Source: Mesorhizobium tamadayense
Lineage (GTDB): Bacteria > Pseudomonadota > Alphaproteobacteria > Rhizobiales > Rhizobiaceae
Direction of reading: 5' to 3'
Length of the DNA: 64,000 bases
Assembly (NCBI RefSeq): GCF_003863365.1
Contig: NZ_RQXT01000004.1
Location: forward strand, 62,001-126,000
The notes beneath the pieces are model-generated. The model worked only from the letters and a program-made list of their open reading frames with translations, had not been told where the DNA came from and did not search any database. Both the position numbers and the translations under genes were made by a program. Shown one piece after another: positions 1-7,123 of the stretch. The first letter of the stretch is position 1; every line of letters begins with the position of its first letter.

Positions 1-183
1 CGCGAGCTCGGCGCCGAGGTGGTGGCGGCCGCCTGCATCATCGACCGCTCGGCCGGCAAGACCGATGTCGGCGTGCCGCTCATCGCGCTCGCCGAATATG
101 AGGTCCCGGCCTATCCGCCCGACCGCCTGCCGCCGGAACTTGCCGCCATCCCGGCCGTCAAGCCCGGAAGCCGCAACATCTGA
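1..183 (+). CDS. pyrE: Orotate phosphoribosyltransferase, C-terminal fragment
   Basis: The last 60 codons of an open frame that enters from the left edge. The tail, including [14 protein letters not shown] and the ending AVKPGSRNI, matches rhizobial PyrE as I know it. PyrE joins orotate to PRPP in de novo pyrimidine synthesis in the cytoplasm. The PRPP-binding loop lies outside the window, so activity cannot be judged. A dihydroorotase gene also occurs in this window near 20.9 kb but is not adjacent. Identification rests on the C-terminal segment only. Confidence 0.75.
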   Translation, partial: RELGAEVVAAACIIDRSAGKTDVGVPLIALAEYEVPAYPPDRLPPELAAIPAVKPGSRNI

Positions 184-258
184 AGTCGCAATGCGCAAAA
201 ACAACCACTTGAGCGTGCGGCTTGAATCTCTTTGTCAGCGCCGCGCATCGAGGCCGCG

Positions 259-639
259 ATGATCGCCGGCATCGATCATCTGGTGCTGACGGTCCGCTCG
301 GTCGACGCGACCTGCGATTTCTACCAGCGCGTGCTCGGCCTGCGGCGGCTGGACGAGCCGAACCGACCGACCGCGCTTTTGTTCGGATCGCAGAAGATCA
401 ATCTGCACGAGGCCGGCCGCACTTTCGAGCCCAAGGCAAAGGCGCCGACACCGGGATCCGGCGATTTCTGCCTCGTCGCGGCGGCGCCTCTTGCCGATAT
501 TTGCGCCAGCCTCGCAGCCAACGGCGTGGCGATCGAAGTCGGTCCTGTCGAGCGCACCGGCGCCCGCGGCAGGATGACGTCGGTCTATTTCCGCGATCCC
601 GACGACAATCTGGTCGAAGTCAGCGAGTATCCGGTTTAG
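259..639 (+). CDS. VOC family (glyoxalase-fold) protein
   Basis: A 126-residue single-domain protein of the vicinal oxygen chelate fold. It opens with IAGIDHLVLTVRS and ends with YFRDPDDNLVEVSEY, the usual first and last strands with metal-ligand positions (His near the start, Glu near the end). The ATG at 259 is preferred over an in-frame TTG at 232 because GAGG lies five bases upstream and the domain begins immediately. Such proteins include dioxygenases, lyases and thiol transferases acting on small molecules; the substrate cannot be read from the sequence. It stands alone between pyrE and the DUF2062 gene. Confidence 0.85.
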   Translation: MIAGIDHLVLTVRSVDATCDFYQRVLGLRRLDEPNRPTALLFGSQKINLHEAGRTFEPKAKAPTPGSGDFCLVAAAPLADICASLAANGVAIEVGPVERTGARGRMTSVYFRDPDDNLVEVSEYPV

Positions 640-840
640 AGCGGCCCTTTTCCTCAGTTTCGCCAGAATGGTGCTCTTGTTACCGTCTGCGGCAGACCAT
701 CGCGGGCGCGTTTTATTGTTCCGCGGCCGAACCGTCGCTATATCAAAGTTTTGTTGCCTTCCTGCGCCCTCGAAGCGCAAGATATGTTGGCGCGACCCGG
801 ATGGCAGGGAAGCGTGTGTTGGACCAGGAACCGAAACAGA

Positions 841-1425
841 GTGCTTTTTCGACGCCGAGAGCCTTATGGCCTCCTGGAGCGGGTGCGTACTTACCTATGG
901 CCGCGCCGCTCGTTCTCGCGCTCTGTGCAGTATTTCTCCAAGCGCATCCTGCGGCTGAAGGCGACGCCCCATTCGGTGGCCGCCGGTGTTGCGGCGGGGG
1001 TTTTCGCCTCCTTCTTCCCGCTTGGCTTCCACTTCGTCATCGCAGCGGTGATCTGCTGGGTGATCGCCGGCAATATGGTGGCAGCAGCCCTCGCCGCGGT
1101 GTTCTTCGGCAATCCGCTGACCTTCCCGCTGCTCTGGGGCGCATCCTGGGAGACCGGCAAGCTCATCCTGTATGAGCGCCTGCCCAAGCATGGGCCGCCC
1201 GAGCATCTCGGCGAAATGATGCACACGCTTTCCTTTGCCAAGCTGTGGCATCCGGTGCTGGAGCCGATGCTCATCGGCGCTGTGCCGCTCGGCCTCGTCT
1301 TCGGGCTCGTCTTCTACGGTATAACCCGCTGGGGCATGACCGTGTTTCGTGAGCAGCGCAAAAAACGCATGGCCGAACGGGCCAAGAAGGCGCAAAAGGG
1401 CGGACGGGAAGTTCCCGCGGAATGA
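841..1425 (+). CDS. DUF2062 membrane protein
   Basis: A 194-residue protein with a basic N-terminus (LFRRRE, LWPRRSF), then hydrophobic segments around residues 45-70, 75-95 and 145-170 and a Lys/Arg-rich tail, which suggests an inner-membrane protein. The segment [17 protein letters not shown] followed by GFHF is the DUF2062 signature. I chose the GTG at 841 because homologues start with this arginine-rich segment; an upstream ATG at 751 would add unconserved sequence. Its stop overlaps the acpS start (ATGA), so the two are probably co-translated. Molecular function is unknown. Confidence 0.8.
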   Translation: MLFRRREPYGLLERVRTYLWPRRSFSRSVQYFSKRILRLKATPHSVAAGVAAGVFASFFPLGFHFVIAAVICWVIAGNMVAAALAAVFFGNPLTFPLLWGASWETGKLILYERLPKHGPPEHLGEMMHTLSFAKLWHPVLEPMLIGAVPLGLVFGLVFYGITRWGMTVFREQRKKRMAERAKKAQKGGREVPAE

Positions 1426-1835
1426 TCATCGGCATCGGCAGCGACCTGATCGACATCAGACGCATCGAGAAGTCGCTGGAACGGCACGGCCAGCGCTTTA
1501 TCCAGCGCATCTACACCGAGGTCGAGCAGGCCAAGTCGGAAAAGCGCGCGGCCCGTGCCGCCTCTTACGCCAAGCGCTTCGCCGCCAAGGAGGCCTGCGC
1601 CAAGGCGCTGGGCAGCGGCATGGCCGAGGGCGTGTTCTGGCGCGACATGGGCGTGGTCAACCTGCCAAGCGGCGCGCCGACCATGGCGCTCACCGGCGGC
1701 GCTGCCGCCAGGCTGGAGAAAATCCTGCCCAAGGGCCACCGTGCGCTGATCCACCTCACCATCACCGACGATTTTCCGCTTGCTCAAGCCTTTGTGATCA
1801 TCGAGGCAGTGCCCGCCGAACAAGCGCCACATTGA
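1422..1835 (+). CDS. acpS: Holo-[acyl-carrier-protein] synthase
   Basis: A 137-residue phosphopantetheinyl transferase that moves 4'-phosphopantetheine from coenzyme A to the serine of apo-ACP, activating fatty-acid synthesis. The two family motifs are present: [12 protein letters not shown] near the N-terminus (metal-binding Asp) and [14 protein letters not shown] near residue 55 (catalytic Glu and Lys). The length is normal. The start codon overlaps the DUF2062 stop, and lepB follows after about 80 bases. Confidence 0.95.
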   Translation: MIIGIGSDLIDIRRIEKSLERHGQRFIQRIYTEVEQAKSEKRAARAASYAKRFAAKEACAKALGSGMAEGVFWRDMGVVNLPSGAPTMALTGGAAARLEKILPKGHRALIHLTITDDFPLAQAFVIIEAVPAEQAPH

Positions 1836-1915
1836 TTCCATCTGAGCACGGGCGGCATGACGTTGCCCAGCGCCCGCCGAGACTCTATACCAACCAACGC
1901 ACAATCGAGGACGAC

Positions 1916-2665
1916 ATGAGCGTGGCTGAAAAATCGCAGAAGAAATCCGGCGGGCTTGGGGAAACCTTCTCCGTCATCATCCAGGCTCTGCTGCTCGCGC
2001 TCGTGATCCGCACGCTGCTGTTCCAGCCCTTCTCCATCCCGTCCGGCTCGATGCGGCCGACGCTGCTCGAAGGCGACTATCTGTTCGTCACCAAATGGGC
2101 CTATGGCTATTCGCGCTACTCGCTGCCCTTCGGCCCCAACATTTTCTCCGGCCGCATCTGGGGCTCGGAGCCCAAGCGCGGTGACGTGGTGGTGTTCAAG
2201 TTCCCGCCGGATCCGTCCGTCGACTACATCAAGCGCGTGGTCGGCCTGCCCGGCGACAAGATCCAGGTCAAGGACGGCCAGCTCTTCATCAACGGCACCG
2301 CCGTGCCGCGTGAAAAGGTCGGCCAGATCGACAATCCCGACATCACAGAGGTCGATCGTCCCGTCGACGTCTATCGCGAGACGCTGCCCAATGGGGTCAC
2401 CTATGACACGCTCGACCTGACGCCCACTTCGATCGGCGACAACACGCGCGAGTTCGACGTGCCGCCCGGCCACTATTTCATGATGGGCGACAACCGCGAC
2501 AACTCCTCCGACAGCCGCTTCACCGTCGGTTTCGTGCCCGCCGAGAACCTCGTCGGCCGCGCCAACGTCATCTTCTTCTCGATCGCCGATGGCGCAAGCC
2601 CGTTGGAAATCTGGACGTGGCCGTCGCTGATGCGTGCCGGGCGCCTGTTCCATCTCGTCCATTAA
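1916..2665 (+). CDS. lepB: Signal peptidase I
   Basis: A 249-residue membrane-bound serine protease that removes signal peptides from exported proteins. One membrane segment spans about residues 18-37. IPSGSMRPTL carries the catalytic Ser45 and DYIKRVVGLPGD carries the general-base Lys106. The later GDNRDNSSDSR box is also present. The ATG at 1916 has GAGG eight bases upstream (1907-1910). rnc starts four bases after the stop, so lepB, rnc and era look like one operon, as in many alphaproteobacteria. Confidence 0.96.
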   Translation: MSVAEKSQKKSGGLGETFSVIIQALLLALVIRTLLFQPFSIPSGSMRPTLLEGDYLFVTKWAYGYSRYSLPFGPNIFSGRIWGSEPKRGDVVVFKFPPDPSVDYIKRVVGLPGDKIQVKDGQLFINGTAVPREKVGQIDNPDITEVDRPVDVYRETLPNGVTYDTLDLTPTSIGDNTREFDVPPGHYFMMGDNRDNSSDSRFTVGFVPAENLVGRANVIFFSIADGASPLEIWTWPSLMRAGRLFHLVH

Positions 2666-2669
2666 GGTC

Positions 2670-3386
2670 ATGGCGGCCACCAAGCGTTTGACCGCCGATG
2701 CGCTTGCCGAAGCGCTTGTCGAGCGCACCGGCCACGTCTTCGCCGACCGCCAGCGTCTGCAGCGCGCGCTGACCCATGCCAGCGCGCGTTCGACCCATGC
2801 CGGCGTCGACTACGAACGCTTCGAATTCCTGGGCGACCGCGTTCTCGGCCTCGTCGTGGCCGACATGCTGCTGGCAACCTTTCCCGAGGCCGCCGAGGGT
2901 GAGCTCTCGCTGCGCCTCAACGCGCTGGTCAATGCCGAGGCGCTCTCCGAGATCGCCGAGGAGATCGGCCTGCCGGAGCTGGTCCGCGCCGGCTCCGACG
3001 TGCGCAACCTCGACGGCCGCAAGCGAACCAACCTGCGCGCCGACGCGCTGGAGTCGCTGATAGCGGTGCTCTATCTCGACGGCGGGTTGGAGGCGGCGCG
3101 CGCCTTCATCCATCGCTATTGGCAGCCGCGCTCGCAGGCGATTGGCGCTGCCCGCCGCGACGCCAAGACCGAATTGCAGGAATGGGCGCATCAGGCTGCA
3201 TCGGGCGCCGTCCCGGTCTACCGGATCGACGCTCGCGAAGGCCCCGACCACGATCCGCTGTTCACCGTCAGCGTCAAGGTCGGCTCATTCGCACCGGCGA
3301 TCGGCAGCGGCCGTTCCAAGCGCGAGGCGGAGCAGGCGGCGGCGGCGGCGCTGCTGCTGCGTGAAGGCGTATGGAGCGCTGCATGA
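2670..3386 (+). CDS. rnc: Ribonuclease III
   Basis: A 238-residue double-strand-specific endoribonuclease that processes rRNA precursors and structured mRNAs. The catalytic domain has ERFEFLGDRVLG (residues 49-60) and the second acidic motif DALESLIAVLYLDGG, giving the metal-binding Glu and Asp residues. A C-terminal double-stranded-RNA-binding domain starts at KTELQEWAHQ and ends in SKREAEQAAAAALL. AAGG just upstream supports the ATG at 2670. The stop overlaps the era start (ATGA). Confidence 0.96.
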   Translation: MAATKRLTADALAEALVERTGHVFADRQRLQRALTHASARSTHAGVDYERFEFLGDRVLGLVVADMLLATFPEAAEGELSLRLNALVNAEALSEIAEEIGLPELVRAGSDVRNLDGRKRTNLRADALESLIAVLYLDGGLEAARAFIHRYWQPRSQAIGAARRDAKTELQEWAHQAASGAVPVYRIDAREGPDHDPLFTVSVKVGSFAPAIGSGRSKREAEQAAAAALLLREGVWSAA

Positions 3387-4303
3387 CCGGCACCGAAACT
3401 TCCGAATCACCTGCCACGCGCTCTGGCTTCGTCGCGCTGATCGGCGCGCCCAATGCCGGCAAGTCGACGCTGGTCAATCAACTGGTCGGCGCCAAGGTCT
3501 CGATCGTCACCCACAAGGTGCAGACCACTCGCGCGATCGTGCGCGGCATCGCCACGCACGACAACGCGCAGATCGTCTTCGTCGACACGCCCGGCATCTT
3601 CAAGCCGAAGCGGCGGCTGGACACGGCGATGGTCACCACCGCCTGGGGCGGCGCCAAGGACGCCGATGTCGTGGTGCTGCTGATCGATGCCGAGCGCGGC
3701 ATCAGGGGTGATGCGGACGCCATCCTCGACCGGCTGAAGGACGTCCGGCAGCCGATGCTGCTCGTCCTCAACAAGGTCGACCGGGTCAAGCCGGAGACGC
3801 TTCTGGCCCTGGCCGCGGCAGCGAACGAACGTGTGCCGTTCAAGCGCACTTTCATGGTCTCGGCGCTGACCGGCTCAGGCTGCAAGGATCTGCTCGACTA
3901 TCTTGCCGAGACGCTACCCGCCGGCCCCTGGTACTATCCCGAAGACCAGATATCGGACCTGCCGATGCGCCAGCTCGCGGCCGAGATCACCCGCGAAAAA
4001 CTCTATCTCAGGCTGCATCAGGAGCTTCCCTATTCCTCGCATATCGAGACCGAGAAATGGGAAGAGAAGAAGGACGGCTCGGTGCGCATCGAGCAGGTCA
4101 TCTATGTCGAGCGCGACAGCCAGAAGAAGATCGTGCTCGGTCACAAAGGCGAGACGATCCGCGCCATAGGCCAGGCCGCGCGGATGGAAATAGCAGGCAT
4201 CCTAGAGCAGAAGGTGCACCTGTTCCTATTCGTCAAGGTGCGCGAAAACTGGGGAGACGACCCCGAGCGCTACCGCGAGATGGGGCTGGAGTTTCCCCAC
4301 TGA
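3383..4303 (+). CDS. era: GTPase Era, 30S ribosome assembly factor
   Basis: A 306-residue GTPase with an N-terminal G domain and a C-terminal KH domain that binds the 3' end of 16S rRNA during small-subunit maturation. Visible motifs are GAPNAGKST (G1), VDTPG (G3), NKVD (G4) and the KH core VLGHKGETIRAIG. The ATG at 3383 overlaps the rnc stop and has GGAG upstream; an in-frame ATG at 3371 would overlap rnc further and adds nothing conserved. A palindromic repeat begins at its stop codon. Confidence 0.96.
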   Translation: MTGTETSESPATRSGFVALIGAPNAGKSTLVNQLVGAKVSIVTHKVQTTRAIVRGIATHDNAQIVFVDTPGIFKPKRRLDTAMVTTAWGGAKDADVVVLLIDAERGIRGDADAILDRLKDVRQPMLLVLNKVDRVKPETLLALAAAANERVPFKRTFMVSALTGSGCKDLLDYLAETLPAGPWYYPEDQISDLPMRQLAAEITREKLYLRLHQELPYSSHIETEKWEEKKDGSVRIEQVIYVERDSQKKIVLGHKGETIRAIGQAARMEIAGILEQKVHLFLFVKVRENWGDDPERYREMGLEFPH

Positions 4304-4352
4304 TGCATGTCGCCCAAACGGTGCATAGCAGTTTTGGGACAACCACATGCAT
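4303..4352. repeat. RIME-like palindrome, copy A
   Basis: Perfect 8-base arms ATGCATGT (4303-4310) and ACATGCAT (4345-4352) enclose inner arms CCCAAA and TTTGGG. It matches copies near 24.9, 25.9, 34.6 and 47.0 kb. The left arm begins at the last base of the era stop codon and the right arm contains the start codon of the next gene. In RNA it would fold over the ribosome-binding region of that gene. Confidence 0.85.
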
Positions 4353-5243
4353 GAGCCCAAAGTAGTTATCGACGCCGACCTGGTGCGCCGGCTGGTCGGT
4401 GCGCAGTTTCCAAAATGGCGGCATCTGCCGGTGAACCCCGTCGCGTTCGGCGGCTGGGACAACCGGACCTTCCATCTCGGCGACGAAATGACGGTCAGGC
4501 TGCCGAGCGCGGCTCCCTATTCGCTGCAGGTCGAGAAGGAGCATCGCTGGCTGCCGAAGCTCGCGCCGCTCCTGCCGCTGCCGATCCCGGTGCCGCTGGC
4601 TATGGGCGAACCGGCGGCGGGCTATCCCTGGCACTGGTCCGTCTACCGCTGGATCGAAGGCGAGACAGCAAAGACCGGGCGCATCGCCGATCTTCGCACG
4701 TTCGCGCTCTCGCTCGCCGATTTCCTGGTCGCCCTGAAGCGGATCGATCCGACCGGAGGATCGGGACCGGGCCAGCACAATTTCTTTCGCGGCGGGCCGC
4801 TGACCGTCTATGACGGGGAGTCGAGGCAGGCCATCGCCGCGCTCGAAGGCGAGATCGACATGCAAGCCGCAACCACCGTCTGGGAAGCGGCGCTTGCCGC
4901 CGTCTGGCGCGGTCCACCGGTCTGGTTCCACGGCGATGTCGCCTCGGGCAACCTGCTGGTCGAAGACGGCCGCCTGAGCGCCGTCATCGACTTCGGCACC
5001 TCCGGCGTCGGCGATCCGTCCTGCGACCTGGCGATCGCCTGGACGCTCTTCGAGGGCGAGAGCCGGCAAGCGTTCCGCGCTCGCATCGCCGTCGAAGACG
5101 CGACCTGGGCGCGCGGCCGCGGCTGGACGCTGTGGAAAGCACTGATCACCGTTGCCGGGCACGACGCCAACCAGGCTGAAGTCGAAAGGCAACGCCGTGT
5201 GATTGACGAGGTGCTCGCCGATCACGATCACTGGGCGCGATAG
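4347..5243 (+). CDS. Aminoglycoside phosphotransferase-like kinase
   Basis: A 298-residue protein-kinase-fold protein of the APH/choline kinase group. It carries the Brenner motif in WFHGDVASGNLLV (catalytic Asp and metal-binding Asn) and the metal-binding IDFGTSGVGDPSCD. The N-lobe has GGWDNRTFHLG and a possible ATP-contacting Arg in MTVRLPSA. Members phosphorylate aminoglycosides, macrolides or metabolites; the substrate is not evident and resistance should not be assumed. The gene lies between era and recO, and its ATG lies inside a repeat arm. No Shine-Dalgarno sequence is obvious, and the next in-frame starts would cut into the N-lobe. Confidence 0.8.
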   Translation: MHEPKVVIDADLVRRLVGAQFPKWRHLPVNPVAFGGWDNRTFHLGDEMTVRLPSAAPYSLQVEKEHRWLPKLAPLLPLPIPVPLAMGEPAAGYPWHWSVYRWIEGETAKTGRIADLRTFALSLADFLVALKRIDPTGGSGPGQHNFFRGGPLTVYDGESRQAIAALEGEIDMQAATTVWEAALAAVWRGPPVWFHGDVASGNLLVEDGRLSAVIDFGTSGVGDPSCDLAIAWTLFEGESRQAFRARIAVEDATWARGRGWTLWKALITVAGHDANQAEVERQRRVIDEVLADHDHWAR

Positions 5244-5307
5244 AGGCTACAACAAGCCTCTTGCTTTGAGATCGGCGGCGAAGGCCGGATCAGTGATCTT
5301 GTCAGTT

Positions 5308-5498
5308 TCATATCTTGCGGGGAAGCGCCGCGATCGCAGCCCGCAGTTTAGCATTAGGTTTAGGGGGATGTTCGAGCAGTTCGAGGATTTGCTCAAAATC
5401 ACGCTCGGACACTCTAATTGCCTCGGCCGCCCCGATCAGGATTTCTGCTTCACGCACGTTGTTGAAGCGGTCGGTCTTGTTGTGGTTGGCCTGGGCAT
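5308..5498 (-). pseudogene. Decayed DUF1778-type antitoxin
   Basis: On the minus strand an ATG at 5498 follows AAGGAG (5510-5505) by six bases and reads MPRPTTTR before leaving frame. One frame over, the sequence continues as KTDRFN and then REAEILIGAAEAIRVSERDF, ending in EHPPKPNAKLRAAIAALP. That C-terminal half resembles DUF1778 (TacA-like) antitoxins, whose usual ribbon-helix-helix middle of about 40 residues is missing here. I read it as an antitoxin with a frameshift and an internal deletion. No GNAT toxin follows downstream, so the pair is broken. A small intact gene starting further upstream is possible but less likely. Confidence 0.5.
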
Positions 5499-5514
5499 GA
5501 ATGGCTCCTTGCGC

Positions 5515-5541
5515 CGGATATACATCCGATATGCGTATAAG
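5515..5541 (-). promoter_or_regulatory. Possible operator/promoter of the antitoxin remnant
   Basis: An inverted repeat CGGAT-N4-ATCCG (5515-5528) lies next to a TATACGCATAT-like stretch, five bases upstream (on the minus strand) of the AAGGAG of the remnant. Autoregulated antitoxin genes commonly carry such palindromes over the promoter. No protein able to bind it appears intact nearby. Confidence 0.3.
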
Positions 5542-5636
5542 AGGAAGTGACCTGCCTTGCGCGGTGACTTCATTGAGCGTCTCTCGCCGCAGCGTCATCT
5601 TGATTTCGCCGCCCAACAGGTGAAAAGCTCGCGCCT

Positions 5637-6404
5637 ATGGAATGGCGCGACGAGGGAATCATTCTCGGCACCCGAAAGCATGGCGAAACCAGCGCCATCC
5701 TCGAGGTGATGACGCGCGCCCATGGCCGCCACCTGGGTCTCGTGCGCGGCGGCCGCTCGCGCAAGCAGCAGCCGGTGCTGCAGCCCGGCAACCGCGTCGA
5801 CCTTCTGTGGCGGGCCCGCCTCGACGAGCATCTCGGCATCTTCCAGGCCGAGCCGATCGAGATGAACGCCGCGCGTCTGATGGACAGCGCCGTTGCCGTC
5901 TACGGCCTGCAGACCATGGCGGCGCATCTCAGGCTTCTGCCCGAGCGCGACGCCCATGCCGGCCTCTACGAGGCTCTTGCCGTGATGATCTCCCATCTCG
6001 ACGACGCCGATGCGGCGGGCGAGTTGGTGGCGCGCTTCGAGCTGCTCATCCTCGACGAGCTCGGCTTCGGCCTCGATCTCAGCCAATGCGCGGCGACCGG
6101 CACGCGGCAGGACCTCGCCTACGTCTCGCCGAAATCCGGGCGCGCCGTCTCGCGCGCCGCCGGCGAGCCCTGGCGCGACAAGATGCTGGCGCTGCCCGCC
6201 TTCCTGCAGCGCGGCTCAGGCCTGCGCGCCGATGCGGCGGCGCTGGAGGATGCCTTCCGGCTGACCGGCTTCTTCTTCAACCGCCATGTCTATGAGCCGC
6301 GCGGCATGGAGCCGCCGGACGCGCGCGCCGGCTTCTTGGCGGCGCTGCGCCGGCACCGGGCGTCGGTGACGGCGATCGCCGGGGAGACCACCGCCGGACA
6401 ATAG
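5637..6404 (+). CDS. recO: DNA repair protein RecO
   Basis: A 255-residue recombination mediator of the RecFOR pathway, which helps load RecA on SSB-coated single-stranded DNA and anneals strands. The N-terminal OB-fold begins [20 protein letters not shown], typical of alphaproteobacterial RecO, followed by the helical domain with [14 protein letters not shown]. The zinc-finger cysteines of some RecO proteins are mostly absent (one Cys near residue 151), as in many rhizobial forms. Synteny with lepB-rnc-era supports the call, although two extra loci separate it from era. Confidence 0.93.
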   Translation: MEWRDEGIILGTRKHGETSAILEVMTRAHGRHLGLVRGGRSRKQQPVLQPGNRVDLLWRARLDEHLGIFQAEPIEMNAARLMDSAVAVYGLQTMAAHLRLLPERDAHAGLYEALAVMISHLDDADAAGELVARFELLILDELGFGLDLSQCAATGTRQDLAYVSPKSGRAVSRAAGEPWRDKMLALPAFLQRGSGLRADAAALEDAFRLTGFFFNRHVYEPRGMEPPDARAGFLAALRRHRASVTAIAGETTAGQ

Positions 6405-6413
6405 GGCGGGCGC

Positions 6414-6878
6414 CTATCCGGCTCGCCGCCGCTCCAGAAAATCGTCGAGGATGGCGCGCTGGCCTTTCAGGATTTTCAGGCCGGCTTCGGGAAGTGAAAA
6501 CCAGCCGGCTTTGTCCACCTCGGGAAACTCTTTCATGGCGCCAGACTTTGGCGGCCATTCCATGATGAACATGTTGCTTTTGATAGCGCTCGCGTCGATG
6601 TCCGCCTCGACGCTCCACGCGATCACGATCTTGCCGCCTGGTTGCTTGTAGCTGCCGACAGGCCGGAAATCGCCGTCGATGACAAGACCCAGTTCCTCTT
6701 CGGCCTCGCGCCGGGCGGCGGCGAGTTCATCCTCCTTGTCGCCGATCAGCCCCTTCGGGATCGACCACGCGCCTTCGTCCTTCCTTGCCCAGAACGGCCC
6801 GCCGGGATGGACGAGCAGGAATTCGAGGACCCCGGCGGTTTGCCTGTAGATCAGCAGTCCCGCGCTTCGTTGCGGCAT
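6414..6878 (-). CDS. NUDIX hydrolase
   Basis: A 154-residue pyrophosphohydrolase. The Nudix box is complete: GLIGDKEDELAAARREAEEE fits G-x5-E-x7-REUxEExGU. The start RSAGLLIYR and the segment GPFWARKDEGAWSIPKG are like the AP4A-hydrolase/MutT-like group acting on nucleoside diphosphates linked to another moiety; the exact substrate is unknown. It converges with recO and is divergent from the DUF2339 gene, with a 245-base gap that should hold both promoters. Confidence 0.88.
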   Translation of the reverse strand: MPQRSAGLLIYRQTAGVLEFLLVHPGGPFWARKDEGAWSIPKGLIGDKEDELAAARREAEEELGLVIDGDFRPVGSYKQPGGKIVIAWSVEADIDASAIKSNMFIMEWPPKSGAMKEFPEVDKAGWFSLPEAGLKILKGQRAILDDFLERRRAG

Positions 6879-7123
6879 AGGTCATCCTCATGGCGTTTTC
6901 ATGCGAACATTCGAGAATAGCATGAGTATTTCGCGACCGGCGGCAGGTAATTTCGCCTTGAATTCTGGCCGTTTCGACGCCTCGGCATTGGATAAGCCTG
7001 CATTTGCTGGCAATCGGCGCCGAAACATGCTCGATCTTGCAGGCCGGCAGGGCGCTGATTTGAATAGCCGTCTCATTGCCGTATTTGTCGGCCACGACTG
7101 GTCCGGTTTGAGGGGGAACGGCC

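Noticed and set aside
222..1175. A 317-codon plus-strand frame across the VOC and DUF2062 genes
   Set aside because: Out of frame with both genes and Arg/Ser-rich without any motif; explained by high G+C third positions.
4347..5243. Calling the phosphotransferase-like gene an aminoglycoside resistance gene
   Set aside because: The fold is shared by many kinases of metabolites; nothing in the sequence identifies an antibiotic substrate.
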